Assembly: GCA_021820845.1 (NCBI GenBank)
Contig: JAKADC010000017.1
Location: 1 to 40,442 of the forward strand
DNA: 40,442 bases
Origin: Pseudomonadota bacterium
Lineage (GTDB): Bacteria; Pseudomonadota; Gammaproteobacteria; Burkholderiales; Thiobacillaceae
Direction: 5' to 3'
Position 1 is the first letter of the stretch; each line of letters opens with the position of its first letter. The notes below the pieces were generated by a model that searched no databases, was not told the origin of the DNA, and saw only the letters and a program-made list of their open reading frames with translations. Of the stretch, positions 28,248 through 36,310 are shown one piece after another. The position numbers and the translations under genes were made by a program.

Positions 28248-28380
28248 CGCGGGAACGCGCGAATGGGTATTGCCGCATTTCCCCTACGTCATTCCCTACC
28301 GGGTCAAGGAACAACGGGTCAAGATTCTTCACGTGTTTCATGCGTCGCGAAAATGGCCACAGGGATTCGCGCCCGCGTAA
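28246..28380 (+). pseudogene. RelE/ParE-type toxin, C-terminal remnant
   Basis: From GTREWVLPHFPYVIPYRV through VKILHVFHASRKWPQ this frame matches the last third of RelE/ParE toxins, in which GTRE, the PYRV strand and a final H-(G/A)-x-R-x-WP are typical. About 44 codons remain before TAA 28378-28380. The N-terminal helices are absent: the frame runs backwards into the GGCCCC repeat (poly Pro-Gly) and then into the antisense of the DUF433 gene. No partner antitoxin follows. It is a 5'-deleted relic, presumably not translated as a working toxin. Confidence 0.75.
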
Positions 28381-28463
28381 ACATCCCAATTTGGCGCCTG
28401 TTGCGTAAGTGCAACAAAACAACACTTTGCAGTGCGTGTGACGAAAAAAAACAACAGTTTTCC

Positions 28464-28491
28464 TTGTCGGCAGATGCGGAGTCTGGATAAT
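28464..28491 (+). promoter_or_regulatory. Promoter of the porin gene
   Basis: -35 TTGTCG at 28464-28469, spacer 16, -10 GATAAT at 28486-28491. This leaves a leader of about 70 bases before the porin ATG. The rest of the 28381-28568 gap has an A-rich stretch at 28440-28455 and nothing else recognisable. Confidence 0.5.
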
Positions 28492-28568
28492 CGACTGCGT
28501 CCACCAAGCACACGTCCGTGCAGGACAGCTCTGCAGAGCTTTCAAAAATTCTGTAAAGGAGATTTGCA

Positions 28569-29660
28569 ATGCAAAAGAAACTGATTGCCCTGGCGATGGC
28601 TTCCGCTTTCGCCGCTCCCGCTTTCGCGGCCACCAGCAACGTCGACATCTACGGCGTGTTCAACATGTCCGTCGAGCGTATCGACAGCGGCAGGACGGGT
28701 GTCGACAAGAGCACCAGCGTCAACAACAACAACAGCCGCATCGGCTTCAAGGGCACCGAAGATCTGGGCGGCGGCTTGGCGGCCGTGTGGCAGGTCGAGT
28801 CCAGCTTTGCTGCTGACCAAGGTGGCGGCACGCTGGCCAGCCGTAACACCTTCGTCGGCCTGAAGGGCGGCTTCGGTACCGTTCTGCTGGGGCAGATCGA
28901 CACCCCGATGAAGGGCCTCGGTCGCGCAGTCGACAACTTCTTTGACGGCATCGCTGACTCCCGCAACATCCTCGGTAGCAGCTCCAGCACTGGCAAGAGC
29001 TTGTGGGATCTGCGCACGAAGAACACCGTCGCCTACGCGACTCCCAACTTCAGCGGTCTGTCGGCTACCCTGGCTTATGTGACCGACTGGAATAACGCTA
29101 CGGCCACGTCGACCTCCTATCCGAACTGCGTTGTTGGCCTGGACTGCAACAAGTCCGACGCCTGGAGCCTGGCTGCTAACTACAACAACGGCCCGCTGCT
29201 GCTGGGTGCAGGTTACGAAAAGCACAACGCCTCGGCCGGTGCAGCTGATATTTCCAGCCACATCTGGCGCGTGATTGCCGGCTACAGCTTCGCCGGTGCC
29301 AAGCTGGGCGGCCTGTACGAGAAAGCCTCGGGCGATCTGGCCACGAGCAACGACAACGCTGCCGACCGTAAGGCTTGGGGCCTGTTCGCCAACTACGCCA
29401 TCGGCGCCGTCACCCTCAAGGCCAACTACCTGAAGGCCGACGAGACCAACAACGTCGCCAACAGCGGCGCCAAGCAGTACACCCTCGGTGCCGACTACGC
29501 CCTGTCCAAGCGCACCACCGCGTACGCCTTCTATGCCAAGGTCAAGAACGACTCGGCTGCGTCTTATGGTCTGGGCACCGCCGGTACTAGCAACTATTCC
29601 TACGGCACCGCTGGTGTCGATCCCTCGGTGATCGGCGTCGGCATGAAGCACAGCTTCTAA
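28569..29660 (+). CDS. Outer membrane porin (Gram-negative general porin)
   Basis: The 363-residue product is a trimeric 16-strand beta-barrel porin of the betaproteobacterial type (porin_4/OmpC-like). A signal peptide is clear: MQKKLIALAMASAFAAPAFA, cleaved after residue 20. The mature part starts ATSNVDIYGVFNMS, contains RIGFKGTEDLGGGLAAVWQV, and ends VGVGMKHSF with the C-terminal Phe needed for barrel insertion. AAGGAG lies 8 bases before the ATG. It is transcribed alone between its own promoter and a strong terminator. Ion selectivity cannot be told. Confidence 0.93.
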   Translation: MQKKLIALAMASAFAAPAFAATSNVDIYGVFNMSVERIDSGRTGVDKSTSVNNNNSRIGFKGTEDLGGGLAAVWQVESSFAADQGGGTLASRNTFVGLKGGFGTVLLGQIDTPMKGLGRAVDNFFDGIADSRNILGSSSSTGKSLWDLRTKNTVAYATPNFSGLSATLAYVTDWNNATATSTSYPNCVVGLDCNKSDAWSLAANYNNGPLLLGAGYEKHNASAGAADISSHIWRVIAGYSFAGAKLGGLYEKASGDLATSNDNAADRKAWGLFANYAIGAVTLKANYLKADETNNVANSGAKQYTLGADYALSKRTTAYAFYAKVKNDSAASYGLGTAGTSNYSYGTAGVDPSVIGVGMKHSF

Positions 29661-29697
29661 TTCAACACCGGGCCTGCCCGGTTTGAAGATGAAATTG

Positions 29698-29726
29698 AAA
29701 CGGGCTCCTTCGGGAGCCCGTTTTTT
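29698..29726 (+). terminator. Intrinsic terminator of the porin gene
   Basis: Perfect 11-bp stem AAACGGGCTCC (29698-29708) and GGAGCCCGTTT (29713-29723) with a TTCG tetraloop, followed by T to 29726. Confidence 0.95.
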
Positions 29727-29730
29727 CTTT

Positions 29731-29758
29731 TTGCGACTGGCGATGTCAACTGTAAGAT
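29731..29758 (+). promoter_or_regulatory. Possible promoter of the GT41 gene
   Basis: TTGCGA at 29731-29736 and TAAGAT at 29753-29758 with a spacer of 16, directly after the porin terminator and 45 bases before the next start codon. A moderate match only. Confidence 0.35.
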
Positions 29759-29803
29759 CGCCATCCTGTTCCCGACCCGTTTCCCAAAACTTGATCTGAG
29801 TCG

Positions 29804-32410
29804 ATGATGCTCACCTCGCGCTCGTCCTCCCTACCGCCCGATCTGCAGTACACGATGCAGATGGTGCTCGAATATCGCCAAGGTGGCCGCCCGGCCGAGG
29901 CCACGGTACTCTGCCGGCAGATGCTGGGCCGTTATCCACGGCAGCCCGACGTGCTCGGGCTCCTGGGGGAATTGCTGATGAGCCAGGGGGACTGTGACGC
30001 GGCGCTTCCCCTGCTAGACGAGGCTCGCCAGATCGCCCCGGGCAATCCACAACACTGGCTCATGCTGACGCAGTGCCTGCTTGCGGTGGACCGGCCGAAA
30101 GAGGCCAAGAAGGTGATCTCGGAGGCGATCGCCAAGGGGCTGCGCCATCCGTTGGCCGATGAACTGCTTCGGCTGGCGCGTTCGGGGAAAAAGAAAAGTC
30201 CGGAAAAGTCGGTTCCTCTCGGCGAGCTTCTGCGCCAACTCGAAACATTGCTGCAGGCAGGGCATTACCCCGAGGCGGAGAAGCTGGGGCGGGACGTGCA
30301 GCGGCATTACGCCAAATCTGCCCAAGCGGGATATTGCGTTGGGATGGCGGTGCTGTTTCAGGGCCGCCCGGCGGAGGCAGCCCCGCTGCTGACGCGTGCG
30401 GTGGAACTCGATCCAGCCATGGCGCCGGCGCATTACAACCTCGGCTTTGCGCTGGAAAGCCTGGAGCGCTGGGACGAAGCGCTCGCCGCCTATCGCCGGG
30501 CGGTCGCTGTGGCGCCCCAGATGGCGGATGCGCACAACAATCTCGGTAATATGCTGCAGAAACTGGGGCACTATGAGGAGGCGCTGGCGGCGTTCGAACG
30601 CGCCTGCGCGCTTCGACAGGAGGACGCGGCGTTCCACATGAACCGGGGCAATGCGTTGGGTAGTCTGGAGTGCCTTGAAGACGCACGGCTCGCCTACGAG
30701 ACGGCGCTGAAACTCAATCCGGCGCTGCTCGATGGTTACGTCAGACTCGCGCTTGTGCTGTCCCGGCTGGAGCGATATGAGGACATCGTGCCGCTCCTGG
30801 GCCGCGCCATCGAGCAGAGCCCTGGGTTGGCCGATGCGCATCAAAGCCTGGGATACGCCTTGCGCAAGCTTCGGCGCTACGATGACGCTGTCAAGGCGTA
30901 CCGGCATGCCGTGGAACTCCGGCCGGAGGATGCCCAGTTGCACACGGATCTGGGCGTGGCGCTCAAGGAGGCGGGGCAGTATGAGGCGGCACTCGCAGCG
31001 CTCCGGCGGGCGCTGGCGCTCCGGCCCGATTTTGAACCGGCACTCAGCTGGATGGGGGGCACCTTGCTGGATATGGGGTACGTCGCCGAGGCAATCGAGA
31101 CGTACCGTCGAGGGCTGGTGCTGAACCCTGACGCTTTCTATCTCGACAGCGCCTTGCTGTTGTCTTTGAACTATCAGTCGGACACGACGCCAGCCACGCT
31201 TCTCGACGCGGCGTGTGCCTTCGGCGAGCGCGCTGCGCGCAAGGCCGTGCCGTTTACACGGCATGCAAACGTTCCGGACCCGGAACGCCGGTTGCGGATC
31301 GGTCTGGTTTCCGGCGATCTCGGCGACCATCCGGTGGGCTTCTTCTTGCGGGACGTGCTGGGGCGCCTTGACCCGAATCGGCTGGAGATGTTCGTTTACG
31401 AGACCGCCGCGCGCAAGGGCACCCTCAACGCGTTTTTCCGCCGCTCGGTTTCGCATTGGCTTGACGCAAACGTGGTCAGCCAACTTGACGACGAGGCGCT
31501 GGCGAACCAGATTCGGGCTGACGGTATCGATGTCCTGGTCGATCTGTCCGGACACACCGCACAGAGCCGGTTGCCCGTGTTTGCCTGGAAGCCCGCGCCG
31601 GTTCAGGTCAGCTGGCTGGGCTATCTGGGAACCACCGGGCTCGACGCGATGGACTACGTTCTGGCCGACGGCTGGGCCTTGCCGGCCGGCGAAGAGGTCC
31701 AGTTCACCGAAACGCCATGGCGATTGCCCGAAACCTACATCTGCTTCTCTCCGCCGGACCTGCCGGTGGAGTGCAATGCCTTGCCGGCGCTGGACAAGGG
31801 ATATGTCACGTTCGGCTGTTTCAACAACCTGAACAAGGTCGATGATCGGGTTGTGTCGTGTTGGGCGAAGCTGTTGCACGCGGTGCCCGAGGCACGCCTG
31901 TATCTCAAGACCAAAACCTTGGGTGCGTCCGAAGTGCGCGAGCGCTTTCTGGCACGCTTTGCGCGCTGCGGCGTTGCGGCGGATCGCCTGATTCTCGACG
32001 GGCAGTTCGCGAACCACGAGGCGCATTTCCGTGCCTACCATCAGGTGGACATTGCCCTGGACCCGTTTCCGTACCCCGGCATCACCACCACGATGGAGGC
32101 GCTGTGGATGGGCGTGCCGGTGCTGACGATGAGGGGCGACCGGTTCATCAGCCACCAGGGCGAGACGATCCTGCACAACGCCGGGTTGCCGGAGTGGATT
32201 GCGGCTGACGAGGAGGACTACGTCGCGAAGGCGGCGGCCTTCGCCCGCGACGCACAGGCCTTGTCAGCACTGCGTCAAGGCCTTCGCGAGCGCCTGCTGG
32301 CATCACCGCTCTGTGACACGCCCCGTTTTGCACGTAACCTGGAGGAAGCATTCAGGGGGATGTGGCTGAAATGGTGCGAGCAGCAGCAAGTGCCGGGGCA
32401 GGTCCATTAG
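29804..32410 (+). CDS. TPR/GT41 O-GlcNAc transferase-like glycosyltransferase
   Basis: The 868-residue protein has about ten tetratricopeptide repeats (about 15-450, for example AHYNLGFALESLERWDEALA) and then a split GT41 catalytic domain. Signatures are GLVSGDLGDHPVGFFLRD (His509 matches the conserved active-site His of OGT), LVDLSGHTAQSRLPVFA, WLGYLGTTG, FGCFNNLNKVDD (Lys678 matches the UDP-binding Lys) and DPFPYPGITTTMEALWMGVP. The family transfers sugars, usually GlcNAc, from UDP-sugars to Ser or Thr of proteins; bacterial targets are mostly unknown. There is no signal peptide, so it is cytoplasmic. ATG 29807 is an alternative start. Its neighbours, a porin and OsmC, do not reveal the substrate. 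Confidence 0.88.
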   Translation: MMLTSRSSSLPPDLQYTMQMVLEYRQGGRPAEATVLCRQMLGRYPRQPDVLGLLGELLMSQGDCDAALPLLDEARQIAPGNPQHWLMLTQCLLAVDRPKEAKKVISEAIAKGLRHPLADELLRLARSGKKKSPEKSVPLGELLRQLETLLQAGHYPEAEKLGRDVQRHYAKSAQAGYCVGMAVLFQGRPAEAAPLLTRAVELDPAMAPAHYNLGFALESLERWDEALAAYRRAVAVAPQMADAHNNLGNMLQKLGHYEEALAAFERACALRQEDAAFHMNRGNALGSLECLEDARLAYETALKLNPALLDGYVRLALVLSRLERYEDIVPLLGRAIEQSPGLADAHQSLGYALRKLRRYDDAVKAYRHAVELRPEDAQLHTDLGVALKEAGQYEAALAALRRALALRPDFEPALSWMGGTLLDMGYVAEAIETYRRGLVLNPDAFYLDSALLLSLNYQSDTTPATLLDAACAFGERAARKAVPFTRHANVPDPERRLRIGLVSGDLGDHPVGFFLRDVLGRLDPNRLEMFVYETAARKGTLNAFFRRSVSHWLDANVVSQLDDEALANQIRADGIDVLVDLSGHTAQSRLPVFAWKPAPVQVSWLGYLGTTGLDAMDYVLADGWALPAGEEVQFTETPWRLPETYICFSPPDLPVECNALPALDKGYVTFGCFNNLNKVDDRVVSCWAKLLHAVPEARLYLKTKTLGASEVRERFLARFARCGVAADRLILDGQFANHEAHFRAYHQVDIALDPFPYPGITTTMEALWMGVPVLTMRGDRFISHQGETILHNAGLPEWIAADEEDYVAKAAAFARDAQALSALRQGLRERLLASPLCDTPRFARNLEEAFRGMWLKWCEQQQVPGQVH

Positions 32411-32475
32411 GGAAAAGAAAGGGGCGCCTCGGGAGCTTTTTTAGTCCTGTTTTGGGGAACCGCTTGGGGTGGGGC

Positions 32476-32892
32476 TCAGGCCTCGACGACTTCGAAGTCG
32501 TGGGTGATCTCGGCCATCTTGCCGAGCATCACGCTCGCCGAGCAGTATTTTTCGGCCGACAGGTTCACCGCCTGTTCGACCCGCCTGGGGTCGAGGTTCT
32601 TGCCGGTGACGGTGAAGTGCAGATGGATCTTCGTGAACACCTTGGGGTCGGTGGTGGCGCGTTCGGCGCTGAGGTCGGCGACGCAGTCGGTGACCTGCTG
32701 GCGGGCCTTCCTCAGGATGTGGACGACGTCGAAGGACGAGCAACCGCCCAGCCCGATCAGCAGCATTTCCATTGGCCGGATGCCGAGATTCTTGCCGCCT
32801 GAATCGGGCGGGCCGTCCATGACGACGGAATGGCCGGATTCGCTCTGTCCGACGAAACTGACGCCTTCGATGAGTTTGACGCGGGCTTTCAT
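32476..32892 (-). CDS. OsmC family protein (YhfA-like)
   Basis: The 138-residue product has the OsmC/Ohr fold. Two conserved cysteines are visible, Cys51 in LIGLGGCSSFDV and Cys117 in LSAEKYCSASVML, the pair used for peroxide reduction in this superfamily. The sequence is closer to YhfA-like members than to Ohr, so actual peroxidase activity is uncertain. It converges on the GT41 gene. The gap to the DUF218 gene (62 bases) has no clear promoter. Confidence 0.85.
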   Translation of the reverse strand: MKARVKLIEGVSFVGQSESGHSVVMDGPPDSGGKNLGIRPMEMLLIGLGGCSSFDVVHILRKARQQVTDCVADLSAERATTDPKVFTKIHLHFTVTGKNLDPRRVEQAVNLSAEKYCSASVMLGKMAEITHDFEVVEA

Positions 32893-32954
32893 GGGATTCC
32901 TTCTGAAGCGGGGCGATCGCTCGCAAGTGCGCGATCAGCCCGGACGGGATGGGG

Positions 32955-33713
32955 TTAGAGATTCGAGCGGAGTTTGTACCACAAAATGCCCAGCCATTCG
33001 TGCAGCGCGAAGGTGCTGTCGCGCAGGCCGGCTGGGGTGGGCATGAGGTCGAGCGGCGAGTCGAGACGCGTGCTGGAGAACTGGATGCCGGCCGGGACGA
33101 CGGTGAGCCCCTGGGACTCGAACAGGGGCACGGCGCGCCGCAGGTGCCAGGCATGGGTGACGAGGACGATGCGGTGCACGCCGCTGTGTTCGAGCAGCGG
33201 CGCCGAGCGGCGGGCATTGTCCCAGGTGGTGAGCGCACCGTCTTCGACCCAGCGCGGTGCGATGCCGTAGTCTTCCTGCAGGATGTGCTGCATGATGCGG
33301 CCCTCGGGCTGCGTGCCGCCGCCGGGCTTGCCGCCGGTGACCAGCAGCGGCAAGCCGCTGGCGCGGTGCAGGAAGACGGCGTAGCGCAGGCGTTCCAGGC
33401 TGAGGCCGTTGAGAGTGTCGCTGCCATACTCGGCCGCGCCGATCCGCCGCCCGCCGCCCAGCACGACGATGGCGCCGGCGGATTTCAGCGCAGCCGGACT
33501 GACCGGCCGGCTGATTTCCAGGCTTTTCTGCAACAGGCCGCCGACCCAGGGGGTGGAGAGGGCGTACAGCGCGGTGGTGGACAGCAGGATCAGCGACATG
33601 GCCAGGCGCGGGCGGCGACGGTGAATGATAAGTCCGGCCGCCAGCAGGAGCGCCAGCGACAGCGGCGGCAAGAGCGCCAGGGCGATCAGGTTGGTGGCAA
33701 GCCAGGCGGTCAT
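32955..33713 (-). CDS. YdcF/ElyC-like DUF218 membrane protein
   Basis: The 252-residue product has two N-terminal transmembrane segments (about 5-28 and 37-56) and a DUF218 domain with AIVVLGGGRRIGAAEYG, LPLLVTGGKPGG, TWDNARRSAPLLEHSGV and VTHAWHLRRAVPLFE. ElyC of this family acts in peptidoglycan or undecaprenyl phosphate metabolism. The open frame extends upstream to 33977 across rplM, but ATG 33713 gives the expected membrane start. It is divergent from rplM. Confidence 0.83.
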   Translation of the reverse strand: MTAWLATNLIALALLPPLSLALLLAAGLIIHRRRPRLAMSLILLSTTALYALSTPWVGGLLQKSLEISRPVSPAALKSAGAIVVLGGGRRIGAAEYGSDTLNGLSLERLRYAVFLHRASGLPLLVTGGKPGGGTQPEGRIMQHILQEDYGIAPRWVEDGALTTWDNARRSAPLLEHSGVHRIVLVTHAWHLRRAVPLFESQGLTVVPAGIQFSSTRLDSPLDLMPTPAGLRDSTFALHEWLGILWYKLRSNL

Positions 33714-33758
33714 GGCGGGGATTGTATGCCAGCCCGCCAATCTCTTTGCACGCAACGT

Positions 33759-33788
33759 TTGACTTTGTTCGGGGCTGGAAGTTAAAAT
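33759..33788 (+). promoter_or_regulatory. Promoter of rplM-rpsI
   Basis: -35 TTGACT at 33759-33764, spacer 18, -10 TAAAAT at 33783-33788, followed by a GC-rich discriminator GCCCGG. The leader before rplM is about 35 bases. Confidence 0.65.
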
Positions 33789-33828
33789 GCCCGGCTTTCC
33801 GAGATTGTCCTCTGTGCAGAGGTGGGTC

Positions 33829-34263
33829 ATGAAAACCTTTTCCGCTAAAACGCATGAAGTCAAACGCGACTGGTTCGTGGTTGACGCCGATAACAAAGTG
33901 CTGGGTCGCCTGGCTTCCGAGATCGCCCGCCGTCTGCGCGGCAAGCACAAGCCCGAGTTCACGCCCCACGTCGACACCGGTGATTACATCGTGGTGGTCA
34001 ACGCGGGCAAGATGGTCGTGACCGGCAACAAGGGCCTCGACAAGAAATACTATCGCCACTCCGGTTACCCCGGCGGCATCTACGAAACGAACTTCGACAA
34101 GATGCAGGAGCGTTTTCCCGGCCGTGCGCTGGAAAAGGCGGTCAAGGGCATGCTGCCCAAGGGCCCGCTCGGCTACGCCATGATCAAGAAAATGAAAATC
34201 TACGCGGGCGCGGATCATCCGCACGAGGCTCAGCAGCCCCAGCCCCTGGAAATCAACGCTTAA
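33829..34263 (+). CDS. rplM: 50S ribosomal protein L13
   Basis: L13 is an early assembly protein of the 50S subunit and in E. coli represses its own operon. The 144 residues start [20 protein letters not shown], and [20 protein letters not shown] and [12 protein letters not shown] are family signatures. ATG 33829 follows AGAGGTGGG. An in-frame ATG at 33787 lies at the promoter and is not the start. It pairs with rpsI 13 bases downstream. Confidence 0.97.
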   Translation: MKTFSAKTHEVKRDWFVVDADNKVLGRLASEIARRLRGKHKPEFTPHVDTGDYIVVVNAGKMVVTGNKGLDKKYYRHSGYPGGIYETNFDKMQERFPGRALEKAVKGMLPKGPLGYAMIKKMKIYAGADHPHEAQQPQPLEINA

Positions 34264-34276
34264 TTAAGGTCATACC

Positions 34277-34669
34277 ATGATCGGTAACTACAACTACGGT
34301 ACGGGTCGTCGCAAGGAATCGGTTGCGCGCGTGTTCATCAAGGCGGGCAGCGGCAAGATCGTGGTCAACGACAAGCCGGTGGACGAGTATTTCTCCCGCG
34401 AGACCGGCCGGATGATCGTGCGCCAGCCGCTGGTGCTGACCGACAACCTGAACAAGTTCGACATCATGGTCAACGTGTCGGGCGGCGGCGAATCCGGCCA
34501 GGCGGGTGCTGTCCGTCATGGCATCACCCGTGCGCTGATCGACTTCTCGGCCGAGATGAAGCCCGCACTCAAGGCCGCAGGCCTGGTGACCCGCGATGCC
34601 CGCGAAGTCGAACGCAAGAAGGTCGGCTTCCACAAAGCGCGCCGCCGCAAGCAATTCTCCAAGCGCTGA
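34277..34669 (+). CDS. rpsI: 30S ribosomal protein S9
   Basis: S9 sits in the 30S head, and its C-terminal tail reaches P-site tRNA. The 130-residue product has [35 protein letters not shown] and the conserved end [11 protein letters not shown], whose last Lys-Arg contact tRNA. It is followed by a terminator. Confidence 0.98.
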   Translation: MIGNYNYGTGRRKESVARVFIKAGSGKIVVNDKPVDEYFSRETGRMIVRQPLVLTDNLNKFDIMVNVSGGGESGQAGAVRHGITRALIDFSAEMKPALKAAGLVTRDAREVERKKVGFHKARRRKQFSKR

Positions 34670-34693
34670 TCGTATTTGGGTCGGCCGCCGGTC

Positions 34694-34727
34694 AAAAAAG
34701 CCGCCTGTTTCAGGGCGGCTTTTTTTA
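34694..34727 (+). terminator. Intrinsic terminator of rplM-rpsI
   Basis: Stem AAAAGCCGCC (34696-34705) pairs with GGCGGCTTTT (34714-34723); the 8-base loop can pair further. T continues to 34726. Confidence 0.9.
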
Positions 34728-34782
34728 TGTCCGCGCATCTGCGTGTCTTACAATTAAGTGATTCTTTGCAAGGAAAAGCATC

Positions 34783-35811
34783 ATGATCAAAGTCGGTATC
34801 GTCGGCGGCACGGGCTACACCGGAGTCGAATTGCTGCGGTTGCTGGCGCGTCACCCGCACGTGGAATTGAAGGCGATCACGTCCCGCAAGGAAGCGGGAA
34901 TGCCCGTGGCGGACATGTTTCCCAATCTGCGCGGGCGCGTGAAGCTGGCATTTTCCACGCCGGAGGACGCCGGGCTGGAAAACTGCGACGTGGTGTTCTT
35001 TGCCACGCCCAACGGCGTCGCGATGCAGCAGACGCGCGCGCTGCTCGACGCCGGTGTCAAGGTGATCGATCTCGCCGCCGACTTCCGCATCAAGGACATC
35101 GCGGTATGGGAAAAATGGTACAAGATGGAGCACGCCTGTCCCGATTTGGTCGCCGAGGCGGTCTACGGCTTGCCTGAGATCAATCGCGACAAGATTCGGG
35201 GCGCGCGCCTGATCGCCAACCCGGGCTGTTATCCGACTGCGGTGCAGCTGGGTTTCCTGCCGCTGCTGGAGTCAGGCGTGGTCGATGCGGGATTCCTGGT
35301 CGCGGACGCCAAGTCGGGCGTCTCGGGGGCGGGGCGCAAGCCCGAGACCCACATCCTGTTTGCCGAGGCGGCCGACAATTTCAAGGCCTATGCGGTCGGC
35401 GGGCATCGCCATTGGCCCGAGATCAAGCAGGGCCTGGAGCAATTCGCCGGCAAACCTGTCGGGTTCACCTTCGTGCCGCACCTGACGCCGCTGATCCGGG
35501 GCATCCACGCGACCCTGTACGCCCGCATCAGTGCCGACGTCGACTTGCAGGCTATGTACGAGAAGCGCTACGCGGGCGAGGTCTTCGTCGACGTGATGCC
35601 GGCCGGCATGCATCCCGAAACGCGCTCGGTGCGCGGTGCGAACGTCTGCCGCATCGCCGTGCATCGGCCGCAGGGCGGCGACACCGTGGTCGTGCTGTCG
35701 GTGATCGACAATCTGGTCAAGGGTGCGGCCGGGCAGGCGGTGCAAAACATGAACATCCTGTTCGATCTGCCGGAGGACACCGCCCTGGCCGATGTGGGCA
35801 TGCTGCCGTGA
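34783..35811 (+). CDS. argC: N-acetyl-gamma-glutamyl-phosphate reductase
   Basis: ArgC reduces N-acetylglutamyl phosphate to the semialdehyde with NADPH in arginine synthesis. The 342-residue product starts with a Rossmann motif, [18 protein letters not shown]. The catalytic Cys149 is in [13 protein letters not shown], and the partner histidine lies in GGHRHWPEI. It is the type 1 form. AAGGAAAAGC precedes the ATG. It stands between the rpsI terminator and erpA without other arginine genes. Confidence 0.96.
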   Translation: MIKVGIVGGTGYTGVELLRLLARHPHVELKAITSRKEAGMPVADMFPNLRGRVKLAFSTPEDAGLENCDVVFFATPNGVAMQQTRALLDAGVKVIDLAADFRIKDIAVWEKWYKMEHACPDLVAEAVYGLPEINRDKIRGARLIANPGCYPTAVQLGFLPLLESGVVDAGFLVADAKSGVSGAGRKPETHILFAEAADNFKAYAVGGHRHWPEIKQGLEQFAGKPVGFTFVPHLTPLIRGIHATLYARISADVDLQAMYEKRYAGEVFVDVMPAGMHPETRSVRGANVCRIAVHRPQGGDTVVVLSVIDNLVKGAAGQAVQNMNILFDLPEDTALADVGMLP

Positions 35812-35846
35812 CGAGCGGAACTCCGCGGCGCGCGCAAGGTCTTTGC

Positions 35847-35874
35847 TTGACGCCAGTCGGGTGATGCGGATAAT
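35847..35874 (+). promoter_or_regulatory. Promoter of erpA overlapped by a palindrome
   Basis: -35 TTGACG at 35847-35852, spacer 16, -10 GATAAT at 35869-35874. A perfect 7-bp inverted repeat, GGGTGAT (35859-35865) and ATCACCC (35873-35879), encloses most of the -10 in its 7-base centre. It may be an operator. It does not resemble the E. coli IscR type 2 site. Confidence 0.6.
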
Positions 35875-35903
35875 CACCCCACACGTTTTCTAGGAGCAAC
35901 ACC

Positions 35904-36254
35904 ATGAATGCAGCAACCGAAATGGAGTCGCCGCTGATCTTCACCGACAGCGCGGCCAGCAAAGTCAAAAGCCTGATCGACGAGGAAGGCAATCCCGACC
36001 TGAAACTGCGCGTGTTCGTGTCCGGCGGCGGCTGCTCCGGCTTCCAGTATGGCTTCACCTTCGACGAAGCGCAGAATGCCGACGACACCGTGATGGTGAA
36101 GAATGGCGTCACCCTGCTGGTCGATTCGATGAGCTTCCAGTACCTGGTGGGCGCCGAGATCGACTACTCGGAAGGCCTGGAGGGCGCGCAGTTCGTGATC
36201 AAGAACCCGAACGCCACCACGACCTGCGGTTGCGGCTCGTCGTTCTCGGCATAA
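35904..36254 (+). CDS. erpA: Iron-sulfur cluster insertion protein ErpA
   Basis: ErpA is an A-type carrier that hands Fe-S clusters to target enzymes, for example in isoprenoid synthesis and respiration. The 116-residue product has the three conserved cysteines: Cys44 in [13 protein letters not shown], and Cys108 and Cys110 in [12 protein letters not shown]. It is a single-gene unit between its promoter and a bidirectional terminator. IscA is the closest alternative, but the length and context next to argC and anmK favour ErpA. Confidence 0.95.
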   Translation: MNAATEMESPLIFTDSAASKVKSLIDEEGNPDLKLRVFVSGGGCSGFQYGFTFDEAQNADDTVMVKNGVTLLVDSMSFQYLVGAEIDYSEGLEGAQFVIKNPNATTTCGCGSSFSA

Positions 36255-36271
36255 GCCGGCGGGCAATCAGA

Positions 36272-36297
36272 AAAAAAGCGGCTTCGGCCGCTTTTTT
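36272..36297. terminator. Bidirectional terminator between erpA and anmK
   Basis: Perfect 11-bp stem AAAAAAGCGGC (36272-36282) and GCCGCTTTTTT (36287-36297) with a TTCG loop. A and T runs on both sides allow it to stop transcripts from erpA (plus) and from anmK (minus). Confidence 0.93.
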
Positions 36298-36310
36298 GTT
36301 TTTGGCGTCC

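Noticed and set aside
32411..32475. Intrinsic terminator between the GT41 and OsmC genes
   Set aside because: A T6 run exists at about 32439, but the preceding bases form only a weak stem needing several G-U pairs.
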